Shown here: positions 35,612-43,738 of the stretch, piece by piece
How positions within the stretch are numbered: the first letter of the stretch is position 1
How the letters are laid out: the number at the start of each line of letters is the position of its first letter
Assembly: GCA_910575705.1 (NCBI GenBank)
Contig: CAJTFG010000001.1
Coordinates: forward strand, 683,217 to 747,216
Source: Erysipelotrichales bacterium
GTDB lineage: Bacteria; Bacillota_I; Bacilli_A; Erysipelotrichales; Erysipelotrichaceae
Reading direction: 5' to 3'
DNA length: 64,000 bases
The notes under the pieces: model-generated
Seen by the model: only the letters and a program-made list of their open reading frames with translations
Told to the model about the DNA's origin: nothing
Database searches by the model: none
Position numbers and translations under genes: made by a program

Positions 35612-36199
35612 ATGTATGATCAGCAGAACAATGATTATGAGCTCCTCTATATGATTTATCAAAGAGATGATGAGAGTTTACGTCTGTTGATTCGTAAATA
35701 TGAAAGAGTTATGTATTTGTTTTTTCATTCGCATGTATCGCTGATGTATCAGATTCGCGGATATGCGGATGAATATCAGATCGGAAGGATCGTCATGCTG
35801 AAGGCGATCGAGACGTATCGCTATGATAAGGAGGCTTCCTTCCGCCATTATTATCTGTTTTTATTAAGAAATGAAATGTGCAATATCGTTCGCAAGCATC
35901 AGGTTTATTTTCAAAGGAATCTGCTGTCTTCGGAATATCTCATTGGAGAGTGTCCGATGGATTATCTGGAGGAGATGTGGGAGGATCCGAGGGCGGACAT
36001 GCAGGCGGATTGGAGAGTTCACTGTGCGGATGTGCGTTCTCGCATTCTCGATGTGGAAAAAGGACTTTCCGAGGTAGAACGCCGTATTTTGCGCCTTCGT
36101 CTGTATGGCTATACATATGCGGAGATCGCACAGGTGCTGCATATAAATATAAAGAAAGTGGATAATACATTATGCAAGATCCGCAGCAGAAAGGGATGA
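35612..36199 (+). CDS. Sigma-70-family factor, SigH-position homologue
   Basis: A 195-residue small sigma factor. The N-terminal half (about 25-95) carries region 2, ending in FRHYYLFLLRNEMCNIVRKH. The C-terminal region 4 helix-turn-helix is LSEVERRILRLRLYGYTYAEIAQVLHI and following. Its place between rlmB and rpmG-secE-nusG is exactly that of Bacillus sigH, the early-sporulation/competence sigma factor, though region 2 is much diverged. AAAGGAG precedes the start. Confidence 0.85.
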   Translation: MYDQQNNDYELLYMIYQRDDESLRLLIRKYERVMYLFFHSHVSLMYQIRGYADEYQIGRIVMLKAIETYRYDKEASFRHYYLFLLRNEMCNIVRKHQVYFQRNLLSSEYLIGECPMDYLEEMWEDPRADMQADWRVHCADVRSRILDVEKGLSEVERRILRLRLYGYTYAEIAQVLHINIKKVDNTLCKIRSRKG

Positions 36200-36255
36200 T
36201 TGACGAAAACAGTACTTTATGATAAAGTTAATAGACGGAAAGCGGAGGTGTACGT

Positions 36256-36405
36256 ATGAATGAAAAAGTAATTTTGACTTGTACGGAATGTCTTTCGCGC
36301 AATTATACGACATATCGTAATAAAAAAACGCATACAGAGCGTTTGGAACTGAATAAATTTTGCAGGAAATGCGGCAAGCATACGGTTCATAAAGAAACGA
36401 AGTAA
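36256..36405 (+). CDS. rpmG: 50S ribosomal protein L33
   Basis: A 49-residue ribosomal protein with two CxxC pairs (CTEC near 9-12 and CRKC near 36-39), so the zinc-binding form of L33. It begins [19 protein letters not shown] precedes the ATG. Followed by secE and nusG, the standard block. Confidence 0.97.
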   Translation: MNEKVILTCTECLSRNYTTYRNKKTHTERLELNKFCRKCGKHTVHKETK

Positions 36406-36417
36406 GGAGATGGGCTT

Positions 36418-36594
36418 ATGAAGTGGTTTACATTATCAGGTATTGCATCTGAAATAAAGAGGATTCGCTGGCCGAAGCCGGCTGACTTGATGAAGCAAAC
36501 GGGAAGCGTCATTTTCTTTACCGTGGCTTTTGGTTTGTTCTTTGTGGCATGCGATGCGGTTGCGTATCTGTTTTTGCAGTTGTTAGGATTTTAG
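36418..36594 (+). CDS. secE: Preprotein translocase subunit SecE
   Basis: A 58-residue single-span membrane protein that clamps the SecY channel. The amphipathic helix with the conserved IKRIRWPKPADLMKQT segment precedes a membrane helix at about residues 31-55. AAGGAG precedes the ATG. Short genes of this type are easily missed. Confidence 0.95.
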   Translation: MKWFTLSGIASEIKRIRWPKPADLMKQTGSVIFFTVAFGLFFVACDAVAYLFLQLLGF

Positions 36595-36603
36595 GAGGAC
36601 GTT

Positions 36604-37155
36604 ATGGCAGAAGCGAAAAAAGAATGGTATGTGGTCAATACCTATGCCGGACATGAAAACAGGGTAAAAGAAAACCTGCAGAGACGTGTGGAAACCATGG
36701 GACTCCAGGATTTTTTGTTCCGTATCATCGTAGCGGAAGAAACGGAAATTGAATATAAGAACGGCAAAGAAGTAAAAAAGGTAAAGAATCTGTTTTCTGG
36801 ATATCTTTTTGTAGAGATGATCATGACAGATGAAGCTTGGTACATCGTCCGGAATACGCCGGGTGTTACCGGATTTATCGGTTCCAGCGGCGGCGGTGCG
36901 AAACCGTTTCCGGTGGCAGAAGACGAAATGGAATCCATATTGCGCAGACTCGGCATGGGTGAGCGAAAGGTAAACATCGATTTTGTAGAAGGAGATCGTG
37001 TGAAGATTTTGAGCGGATCGTTCTCCGGTGTTGTCGGAACCGTGGAAGAACTCCACAACGACCGTCAGACAGCAGATGTCCTGATCATTCTGTTTGGACG
37101 TGAAACACCGACGGAGATCGATTATGCCGATCTGGAAAAAGTAGAAGAGATGTAA
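36604..37155 (+). CDS. nusG: Transcription termination/antitermination factor NusG
   Basis: A 183-residue elongation factor that binds RNA polymerase. The NGN domain opens WYVVNTYAGHENRVKENL and carries YLFVEM and the VRNTPGVTGFIG segment. The C-terminal KOW domain has GDRVKILSGSFSGVVGTVEEL. AGGAGG precedes the ATG. Confidence 0.97.
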   Translation: MAEAKKEWYVVNTYAGHENRVKENLQRRVETMGLQDFLFRIIVAEETEIEYKNGKEVKKVKNLFSGYLFVEMIMTDEAWYIVRNTPGVTGFIGSSGGGAKPFPVAEDEMESILRRLGMGERKVNIDFVEGDRVKILSGSFSGVVGTVEELHNDRQTADVLIILFGRETPTEIDYADLEKVEEM

Positions 37156-37162
37156 AGCGAAG

Positions 37163-37190
37163 AGCTGCTTCCGTAAGGGACGGCTTTTTT
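37163..37190 (+). terminator. Terminator after nusG
   Basis: A bulged stem (AGCTG..TTCC with GGGA..CGGCT, GTAA loop) is followed by TTTTTT. It closes the cysS-to-nusG gene block. Confidence 0.75.
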
Positions 37191-37279
37191 CTTTAAAAAT
37201 ATTCCTTCGTTAATTGCGATGTTGTTTCGACAATATATGGAGATCCCATCCGTTATACTATGCTCATAGGAGGGATATT

Positions 37280-37468
37280 ATGCGGCAGCGAATCGGTTTG
37301 ATTTTATGCGTTACCGGCATTATATTACTTTTGAAACCGAATTTTGATTTTGATCAGATGATGCTGACCTTGAATTATCTGACAGCACAGTATTGGCCAG
37401 TTTGCTTTGTGGCGGCGGGGGTTGTGCTGATAAGCCCGAAAAAGAAACGAAAGACGCGGTATCATTGA
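37280..37468 (+). CDS. Small two-span membrane protein
   Basis: 62 residues with two membrane segments (about 5-20 and 38-55) and a strongly basic end (KKKRKTR), resembling the N-terminal membrane unit of LiaF/DUF5668-type proteins. AGGAGGG sits 6-12 bp before ATG 37280. No further domain is present. Function unknown. Confidence 0.65.
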   Translation: MRQRIGLILCVTGIILLLKPNFDFDQMMLTLNYLTAQYWPVCFVAAGVVLISPKKKRKTRYH

Positions 37469-37492
37469 TAGTTCCTCTGTATAATATACGAT

Positions 37493-37780
37493 ATCATAAT
37501 ACATATTATGATGTTTTGACACGAACAGAGCCGGACGCTGCGATGTCGGATAGTTATCTTTATTCGTATAATTCATCCATGCATATCCATCATGCAGCAA
37601 GTTCCAGTAGCACGTAGGAAGTCCTTGCCATACAACAAAGGTAGACATAGGTACCCGTATATCGGTTTGATGACGAAAACTGCTGTCAAAACCGGTTGTT
37701 TTTTCGCTTCCATAGCTGGCTAACACATAGTGATATTGCGAAATCGTGCTGTTTAAAAAGTTCCTACCTCTTTTATTTTA
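37493..37780 (-). repeat. STIS-QRPAL element, copy 3
   Basis: Read on the minus strand: TGGTAAAAT extended -10 (TAAAAT at 37775-37780), about 24 nt, AGCACGATTTC at 37740-37750, 66 codons, CAGCGTCCGGCTCTG at 37526-37540, a 13-nt spacer, then hairpin ATCATAATA/TATTATGAT (37493-37501 with 37504-37512). The frame is open from an upstream TAA to 37325, which runs antisense into the small gene at 37280, so the true 3' limit is more likely the hairpin. No start codon lies in frame before STIS. Related residues: FVVWQGLP before QRPAL. Confidence 0.7.
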
Positions 37781-37806
37781 CCAAAGAAAGGGCTCTATAT
37801 TAATAA

Positions 37807-37832
37807 AAAAAGATATGCACAATGCATATCTT
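37807..37832 (-). terminator. Terminator of htrA
   Basis: Stem AGATATGCA/TGCATATCT (37811-37819, 37823-37831); on the minus strand it is followed by a run of T. Confidence 0.9.
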
Positions 37833-37839
37833 TAAGTAT

Positions 37840-39147
37840 TTATTCCTGTACGGCTTCCAATAAGGTAACTTCTATGACCATGAGGCGATCGTCACGGGAA
37901 ATTTGAATTTCTAAAGTATCACCGACGCTGTGTTTATCGATGATGGCTTTTACATCATTAGCGGATGCGATTTCTTCATCGTCAATGCTGATGATGCGAT
38001 CTCCTACTTTTAAACCTGCTTTGTCTGCGCTGGAGCCTTCCATGATCGATGCGATGTATACCCCGGCCCAATGAACGCCCAGCTGTTGTGCGGTTACCTG
38101 ATCACTGATCGTCTGCAAGGATACACCCAGCTGCGGGCGATTGCTGACATAGCCGTTTTTCATCAATTCTTCAATGATCGGTTTTGCCTTGTCGATAGGA
38201 ATGGCGAAACCGAGCCCTTCTACGTCGCTGCCGCTGGATTTGGCGTTGACAATGCCGACCAATTCTCCTTTTTGGTTAAACAGACCGCCGCCGGAATTCC
38301 CGGGATTGATGGCGGTATCGGTTTGTAAGAGCGTCATCGTCTGATTATCGATGGTGATCTCGCGGTCTAATGCGGAGATGATGCCTTGTGATACAGAGCC
38401 TCCCAATTCGCCTAATGGATTGCCGATCGCAATCGCCGTATCGCCGACGGCAAGTTCGTCAGAAGAACCGAGTATTACCGTATGAAGATCAGAGGCATCG
38501 ATCTTGATGAGCGCGAGATCCGTTTTCTGATCACTGCCGATCAGCTGTGCATCATAAGATGTTCCGTCTTTGGTTTTTACGGTGATCTTATTCGCTCCGG
38601 CAATTACATGGTGATTGGTAGCGATATAGCCGTCTTCTGTAAGGATGACTCCGCTGCCTGCTCCGGTAGAGACATATTCACGCATGAAATTTCCCGTTTT
38701 TTTGGATTCCGTTTGAATTTCCACTACGCTGTTTTCGGTTTCCGCTACGATTTCTTTGATGGACAGATTGACGCCGTCGCTTCCGTCCGAACTCGTTCGA
38801 ATGATTTTCTGATACTGTACTTCGTTGTTGTTTTGAAATTGAGCAAGCGCCAGATAAGCACCGCCAAAGCCGCTTCCCAGTGACAGCAGCATGCATGCCG
38901 CTATCGTAACCGCTGTTTTATGACGGGTAAAGAAACCGGCTTTTTTTCTTCTCTTTTTTTTCTGTGAGCTTCGATCTGCCGCAGGATCCTCTTTCCCTAT
39001 CGGCTCAAATCGTATCGTATCATCTATTGGCGGTTCTTGAATCTCTATTGGCTTTCTTTCTTCAGAAATCATGATAAAGTTCGGCTGCTGTGTGCATACA
39101 TCATCATCTTCCATGGGTTCATAGTAATCTCTTGGATCTTTTTCCAT
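37840..39147 (-). CDS. HtrA/DegP-family serine protease
   Basis: A membrane-anchored quality-control protease of 435 residues. A cytosolic N-terminus rich in acidic residues and a Lys/Arg patch (about 60-70) precede one membrane segment (about 76-97). The trypsin-like domain has His in ATNHHVI, Asp in TDLALIKI and Ser in NPGNSGGGL, and a C-terminal PDZ domain follows (about 330-430). ATG 39147 is chosen, 7 bp from AAAGG; ATG 39153 almost touches it. It probably degrades misfolded exported proteins. Divergent from the Lys-rich gene. Confidence 0.93.
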   Translation of the reverse strand: MEKDPRDYYEPMEDDDVCTQQPNFIMISEERKPIEIQEPPIDDTIRFEPIGKEDPAADRSSQKKKRRKKAGFFTRHKTAVTIAACMLLSLGSGFGGAYLALAQFQNNNEVQYQKIIRTSSDGSDGVNLSIKEIVAETENSVVEIQTESKKTGNFMREYVSTGAGSGVILTEDGYIATNHHVIAGANKITVKTKDGTSYDAQLIGSDQKTDLALIKIDASDLHTVILGSSDELAVGDTAIAIGNPLGELGGSVSQGIISALDREITIDNQTMTLLQTDTAINPGNSGGGLFNQKGELVGIVNAKSSGSDVEGLGFAIPIDKAKPIIEELMKNGYVSNRPQLGVSLQTISDQVTAQQLGVHWAGVYIASIMEGSSADKAGLKVGDRIISIDDEEIASANDVKAIIDKHSVGDTLEIQISRDDRLMVIEVTLLEAVQE

Positions 39148-39306
39148 ATACATCTGCCTTTCTACTTTTATATTGTCAGTATAACAGAGAAATATGTCAT
39201 AAAAATTAAAATGTTATGTGAAATTGTCATATACTTTTTTTGTTTTCTTTTACATTGTGTGATGAAAGGGAATCGTCATAAGTGATTTGCATGCATTCTA
39301 AAAAAA

Positions 39307-39334
39307 GCGACAAAAAGCAAATACGTGCTATAAT
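39307..39334 (+). promoter_or_regulatory. Probable promoter for the Lys/Ala-rich gene
   Basis: TATAAT at 39329-39334 with a poor GCGACA -35 at 39307-39312 (16-bp spacing). It lies in the 238-bp divergent spacer with htrA. Confidence 0.5.
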
Positions 39335-39385
39335 ATACTTATAAAAAAGCTATAAGATCAGTATCGGATGGGAGGAGGATCTGCT

Positions 39386-40429
39386 ATGGCTAAAAAGGAA
39401 ACGACAACAGCGTCTGCAAAGGCGGAAACAAAGAAGCTGACCGTAAAAAAAGAGGCGAAGCGCCTGACATCAAAAGAACCTGTGAAAAGGGTAGGAACGA
39501 AAAAGGTTGAGAAGATCGAAGCGAAACCGGAACCTAAAAAGGTAGCGGCGAAAGAGGTAAAGAAGATTGCGCATAAAGCGGCTCCTAAAGCAGTGAAATC
39601 ACCGGCAGCCGTAAAGAAAGCATATTATGATGCGATGTCTTTGGAAGACTGTATTGCGAATATGCAGCGGATGAACGTTCAGTATCATTATGAGGATTAT
39701 GCGCAGCTGTTGACAGATGAAAGCGATGTGAAGCAGCTCATAAAAAACATTCGGGAAGGAAATCATCTGGATGCGTTGGAGCTGGATTATGAAAAAGACG
39801 GCTATGATCAGGATCTGGTAAAGGTAACACTTGATAAAGTAAAAAAGTCCATGGATCTAACAGCTGCCGATTTTCGGGATTTACGAAAAAAGATAGCGGC
39901 TGCTGCGATGTTTGTCATGCAGGAGGATGCGGAAAAGAATGCGGAAGAATACCTTCATGAATTTCATTTATGTGAGCGTATCAGCATGCTGGCAAAGAGG
40001 AGAAGGATCGATGCTTTGGAAGATATGGATGCGTTGTTAGGCACGGATATCATGGCGTTTACCGATCATTTCATGAAGCTGGCATATGCTCTTTTACCGA
40101 CATGGAAGTATGAAGATGTCGTCTTTTATGAAGATTTCATGTACGCTTATCTCTCACTGTTCGATGTGCTGTATGAAGAATATGAACAGCGTATTCAACT
40201 GGATTGCGCCGATCTGTATATCCTTCATGGTGACCGCGGACGCGGCAATGCCGGATATGATTATCTGTTGAGGGAAAACCAGATAAAGGACTATATTTAT
40301 TATCGTTTTGCACATGTATATGAACATATCGATCCGGATATGGCAAAGGCGATCGCTCAGGCGGCATTAGGTGTCGTGGATGATCGCTATGTCTACTATA
40401 AAGATATTGCGGAGATACAAAATCGGTAG
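39386..40429 (+). CDS. Hypothetical protein with Lys/Ala-rich N-terminal tail
   Basis: 347 residues, no family recognised. The first 75 residues are a low-complexity, strongly basic Lys/Ala/Thr/Pro tail, like those of nucleoid- or RNA-associated proteins. Residues 80-345 form an acidic, mostly helical domain rich in Tyr/Asp with no membrane segment or catalytic motif I can name. GGAGGAGG precedes ATG 39386. The bipartite charge suggests a nucleic-acid-tethered or ribosome-associated protein; that is a guess. Confidence 0.7.
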   Translation: MAKKETTTASAKAETKKLTVKKEAKRLTSKEPVKRVGTKKVEKIEAKPEPKKVAAKEVKKIAHKAAPKAVKSPAAVKKAYYDAMSLEDCIANMQRMNVQYHYEDYAQLLTDESDVKQLIKNIREGNHLDALELDYEKDGYDQDLVKVTLDKVKKSMDLTAADFRDLRKKIAAAAMFVMQEDAEKNAEEYLHEFHLCERISMLAKRRRIDALEDMDALLGTDIMAFTDHFMKLAYALLPTWKYEDVVFYEDFMYAYLSLFDVLYEEYEQRIQLDCADLYILHGDRGRGNAGYDYLLRENQIKDYIYYRFAHVYEHIDPDMAKAIAQAALGVVDDRYVYYKDIAEIQNR

Positions 40430-40449
40430 GATCCTCTGCATGCTATTTG

Positions 40450-40743
40450 AACCATGATACCCATCATAGTTATCCAATTTATACAGAGCCGGACGCTGTG
40501 AGACAATCCATCCTGAGTGATTGATATAATTTGCGGGAGTGTTATGCCAGGCTTGCGCAAGCGTATCATAAAAATGCCAGGGAATAGTATCGGTATCTGG
40601 AGAAGAAGACCAGCGGCGATTGATTTCCTTGCAAGTCATGGCGGGAACACGGGATGAATTTTCTGCTACGAGTATCTTATATGCAACAGAAATCGTGCTT
40701 TTGAAAGGACCGGATACCGATCTCTGCCTTCTTTTGTAGTATA
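40450..40743 (-). repeat. STIS-QRPAL element, copy 4
   Basis: Read on the minus strand: TGGTATACT extended -10 (TATACT at 40738-40743), about 38 nt containing AGAAGGCAG and a GATCGG/CCGGTC hairpin, AGCACGATTTC at 40689-40699, 63 codons, CAGCGTCCGGCTCTG at 40484-40498, a 12-nt spacer, and a 9-bp hairpin AACTATGAT/ATCATGGTT with GGGT loop (40450-40458 with 40463-40471). The frame is open throughout. The only in-frame ATG upstream overlaps the -10 box, so it cannot serve a transcript made from it. Related residues: AQAWHNTPANY before QRPAL. Confidence 0.7.
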
Positions 40744-40879
40744 CCATGATGAAACACGAGATAAAATACGCTATTATGCATCTTACTGATCGTATATATA
40801 CGGTTGGCAGGATGCTTTTTATTTGATATTGTTGTAATATAATATTATATGATATATAATATAATACAAAGAAGGTGGT

Positions 40880-41221
40880 ATGATGAATTTTCAGCTGGGA
40901 TCGGCACTGCTGGATGCGTGTGTTCTCGCCATTCTGCATAAAGAGGATACCTACGGCTATAAGCTGACACAAGAGGTCAAAGATATGATGGAGGTATCCG
41001 AATCTACGTTATATCCCGTTTTGCGAAGATTGACCAGAGAAGGTTATCTGGAGACATATGATCAGGAGCATATGGGAAGGAATCGGCGTTATTATCGGCT
41101 CAGTGACCGAGGAAAGCGGAAGTATAAGGAATATATGGAAGAATGGAGAAGTTTTAAGCGTAAGATCGATATGGTTCTGGAAAGAGGTGATGAGGATGAC
41201 AAGACAGGAATACATGGATGA
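40880..41221 (+). CDS. PadR-family transcriptional regulator
   Basis: A 113-residue winged-helix repressor: LLDACVLAILHKEDTYGYKLTQEVKD, then VSESTLYPVLRRLTREGYLETY, the classic PadR wing. It likely senses a small molecule or envelope stress and controls its own operon: DUF1700, DUF4097 and an isoprenoid-synthase-like gene follow with overlaps. ATAATATTATATGATATATAATATAAT upstream (shown only in part here) is dyad-rich and could include operator and promoter. ATG 40880 or 40883. Confidence 0.92.
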   Translation: MMNFQLGSALLDACVLAILHKEDTYGYKLTQEVKDMMEVSESTLYPVLRRLTREGYLETYDQEHMGRNRRYYRLSDRGKRKYKEYMEEWRSFKRKIDMVLERGDEDDKTGIHG

Positions 41222-41789
41222 ATTATGCAGATGTCTGTATGATGTGCATGATCAGGAAAGAATCGATGCTCTGCGGTATTGTGAAGAGTATTTTGATGAA
41301 GCGGGTTTGGAACATGAACAGCAGGCGATCGAGGATCTGGGAAAACCGGCGAAGTTTGCGGCGCAGCTGAAAGCGGAAGCTGCCATACGCTCGGCAGAAG
41401 AGGCACATAAGGATGATAAACGATCGTTTTATGATGTCGGAAAGATCTTTATCGGTATTTTGGCATTGCCGATCGCGCTTCCTTTATTGCTTGCTGCTGC
41501 CATGCTGATGTTGGCATTTTATTTGACGGTCATCCTTTTGATCATCGCCGGGATCTTGTTGGCATTATGCGGCGTAACGGTATTTGTCATACTGTTTTTC
41601 AGTGCTGTTTTCATGCCGTTTACCGCTTCTTCTTTCGTACGTATCGGCATTGGTTTTATATTGTTGGGAATATCCGTGTTATTCGGTATGGGGATGACAC
41701 AAGCATTGCGCTTTGTCGTTTCCTGGTTTACGGCGATGGCGACAAAACTATATTATAAGGCAAAGGAAGGAAAGCGAAATGAGATCTAA
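41196..41789 (+). CDS. DUF1700-family membrane protein
   Basis: 197 residues. The N-terminal cytosolic part, MTRQEYMDELCRCL...YCEEYFDEAG, is the DUF1700 signature usually encoded right after a PadR gene. Four hydrophobic segments follow (about 90-185). It overlaps padR by 26 bp and the next gene by 11 bp. ATG 41196 follows AGAGGTGATGAGG. Members are thought to partner with DUF4097 adhesin-like proteins and PadR in envelope sensing; the mechanism is unknown. Confidence 0.88.
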   Translation: MTRQEYMDELCRCLYDVHDQERIDALRYCEEYFDEAGLEHEQQAIEDLGKPAKFAAQLKAEAAIRSAEEAHKDDKRSFYDVGKIFIGILALPIALPLLLAAAMLMLAFYLTVILLIIAGILLALCGVTVFVILFFSAVFMPFTASSFVRIGIGFILLGISVLFGMGMTQALRFVVSWFTAMATKLYYKAKEGKRNEI

Positions 41790-42561
41790 AAAGGTATGGA
41801 TGGCGGTTGCGGCGGTAGCCGTATGCATTGGATTTGTATGTGTCGGAGCCGGCTTGGCGATGGGCGGTTCTTTGTATGATATCCGTATTGCACTCGGGTT
41901 TGAAGACGGAAGACCGCACTTTTTTCAGTATGACTCCGCGAAAGAGGATCTTCGATTAGAGGATATTACCTCGCTTAGGGTTATGCTGCCGATGGGGGAA
42001 ATACATGTGGCAGAGGCGGATCAGGATGATATCCGTATTTTGAATATTAAGGAAGACAGCTATACGCTGGACATATCCGGTAAAGAAGCTGTATTGGATA
42101 TTCAGGATAAGGCGTTTTATTTTTTTAATTTCGGTTCGGATAGCGCGCAGGATATCACCATCACGGTACCGCGGGGATTTGATTTTGAAAATTTGGAGAT
42201 CCATAATGCGATGGGTGATATGGAACTCCATGATATCCGTGCGAAAACCATGTATTTAAAAGCGAATATGGGAGATATCAATGGTACGGATCTGAAAACG
42301 GAAGGTCTTCATGTCGAGAATGATATGGGAGATGTGGAATTAGAAGGCATCTTTTTAAAGACGACATACATTGACAATGACATGGGAGATGTCGATATCC
42401 GCATCTTTGATGATATACGCAATTATTCTTATGACGCTCATTGTTCGATGGGGAACGTAAAGGTCAATGGGGAGAAGGATCAAACAACGAGGACGTCGCA
42501 TACGGAACATGAGATCACCGTACGCAATTCCATGGGTGATATCTCTTTGGAGTTTGATTGA
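41779..42561 (+). CDS. DUF4097-family exported beta-repeat protein
   Basis: 260 residues. An N-terminal membrane anchor (about 5-30) is followed by an extracytoplasmic domain of short imperfect repeats containing MGD (AMGDMEL, NMGDING, DMGDVEL, DMGDVDI, SMGNVKV, SMGDISL), the hallmark of a DUF4097 beta-helix. ATG 41779 follows AAGGAAGG. Coupled to DUF1700. Confidence 0.9.
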   Translation: MRSKKVWMAVAAVAVCIGFVCVGAGLAMGGSLYDIRIALGFEDGRPHFFQYDSAKEDLRLEDITSLRVMLPMGEIHVAEADQDDIRILNIKEDSYTLDISGKEAVLDIQDKAFYFFNFGSDSAQDITITVPRGFDFENLEIHNAMGDMELHDIRAKTMYLKANMGDINGTDLKTEGLHVENDMGDVELEGIFLKTTYIDNDMGDVDIRIFDDIRNYSYDAHCSMGNVKVNGEKDQTTRTSHTEHEITVRNSMGDISLEFD

Positions 42562-42562
42562 T

Positions 42563-43711
42563 ATGCTGCGGCTGGATCGACTTTGCCGGCATTGCATCGA
42601 TGTGTGGAATGCTGTGGATGAGCGTGTTCTTTGTTTGGAAAAGGTACCTTATGAGGTCCAGCGGAAAAATGGGGAGCGCATATATCAGCTGCTGGCGCAA
42701 AAGGAATTTTACAAGGAAGATCCTTCCGCTCTTTTGGAATATGTGAAGAAGGACCGCATTTGGAATCTTCAAGTATTATCGGAAGAGGATGGAAAAGAAT
42801 TTTGCCGCATTACGAAGCAATTTATTGACGAAGCCAGGGCTTTTGATGATCAGCTGGATGATGCGGCGATCTTTCAGGCGTTGAGAAACGTATGGATCAT
42901 TCTGATGTTGGGTTTGCTTATGCGGGGGACGTTTTATTATCATGATGCGGTGTTTTCCTACAGCATGCTGTATCCGTATACCGATAATTTTTTGGATGAT
43001 CCAACGGTTTCGGATGAAGAAAAAAGAGAGTTTAATAAGCGTCTGCGCAGACGGCTGAAAGGACACGCATATGAACAGCCCAAAGAACAGGAAGAGAAGA
43101 TCGACTGTTTGATCGGCAAGATCGAGAGCGTTTTTCATCGCGAAGAATATCCTTTGGTATATGAGAGTCTGCTTTGTATCCAGAAAGGGCAGGAAGATTC
43201 TCTTAAACAAGGGGCATGGAGAGAAGATCTTTTGTATATATCGGTTCAGAAGGGCGGTTCTTCCGTATTGGCGGATGGCTATTTACTGGATGGAAAGCTG
43301 CATGAGGAAGAACAGAGGTTTTGTATGGAATACGGTTTTTCCTTACAGCTTGCGGATGATCTGCAAGATATGAAAGAGGATCGCGAACATGACCATTATA
43401 CGTTGTTTTGCTATGAGCCCTGTGAGAGTCTTGTGAAAAGGCTTTTGGTGTTTATGCAGGATATGATGAAAAGACAGCGGATATGCACACAAAAAGAGAT
43501 ATGCGGGATTGTAGAAAAAGGGTGTCTGTTTCTCGTTTTAGGAGTTGTTATCTTACATCAGGAGGAGTTTACGAAAGGTTTTTTACATGAGGTATATGCG
43601 GCTTTTCCTTTACATGCTTCTCAAATTGCAAAGATCCTAGATGCCGATAAGCCGACGCTCGGGGATCTGATGAATCTTTTTGAAACGGGAACTGCCGTCA
43701 TAAATAAATAA
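42563..43711 (+). CDS. Class 1 isoprenoid-synthase-like protein
   Basis: A 382-residue mostly helical protein. Two Asp-rich segments match the first and second metal-binding regions of trans-isoprenoid synthases: YPYTDNFLDDP near residue 143 and LQLADDLQDMKED near 262. Family members condense or rearrange prenyl diphosphates; some group members are uncharacterised. It begins 1 bp after the DUF4097 stop, so it belongs to the PadR operon, suggesting a membrane-lipid or terpenoid job linked to envelope sensing (inference). No ribosome site is evident, consistent with coupling. Confidence 0.65.
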   Translation: MLRLDRLCRHCIDVWNAVDERVLCLEKVPYEVQRKNGERIYQLLAQKEFYKEDPSALLEYVKKDRIWNLQVLSEEDGKEFCRITKQFIDEARAFDDQLDDAAIFQALRNVWIILMLGLLMRGTFYYHDAVFSYSMLYPYTDNFLDDPTVSDEEKREFNKRLRRRLKGHAYEQPKEQEEKIDCLIGKIESVFHREEYPLVYESLLCIQKGQEDSLKQGAWREDLLYISVQKGGSSVLADGYLLDGKLHEEEQRFCMEYGFSLQLADDLQDMKEDREHDHYTLFCYEPCESLVKRLLVFMQDMMKRQRICTQKEICGIVEKGCLFLVLGVVILHQEEFTKGFLHEVYAAFPLHASQIAKILDADKPTLGDLMNLFETGTAVINK

Positions 43712-43738
43712 CATGCAGAGAATATTCTGCATGTTATT
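43706..43738. terminator. Bidirectional terminator
   Basis: Stem AATAACATGCAGA / TCTGCATGTTATT (43706-43718, 43725-43737, one-base uncertainty) serves the operon on the plus strand and the PHP gene on the minus strand; it overlaps the PHP stop. Confidence 0.85.

Noticed and set aside
37325-37492. Tail of cassette 3 reading into the small membrane gene
   Set aside because: The open frame past the hairpin is antisense to a gene with its own strong ribosome site; the extension is probably chance.
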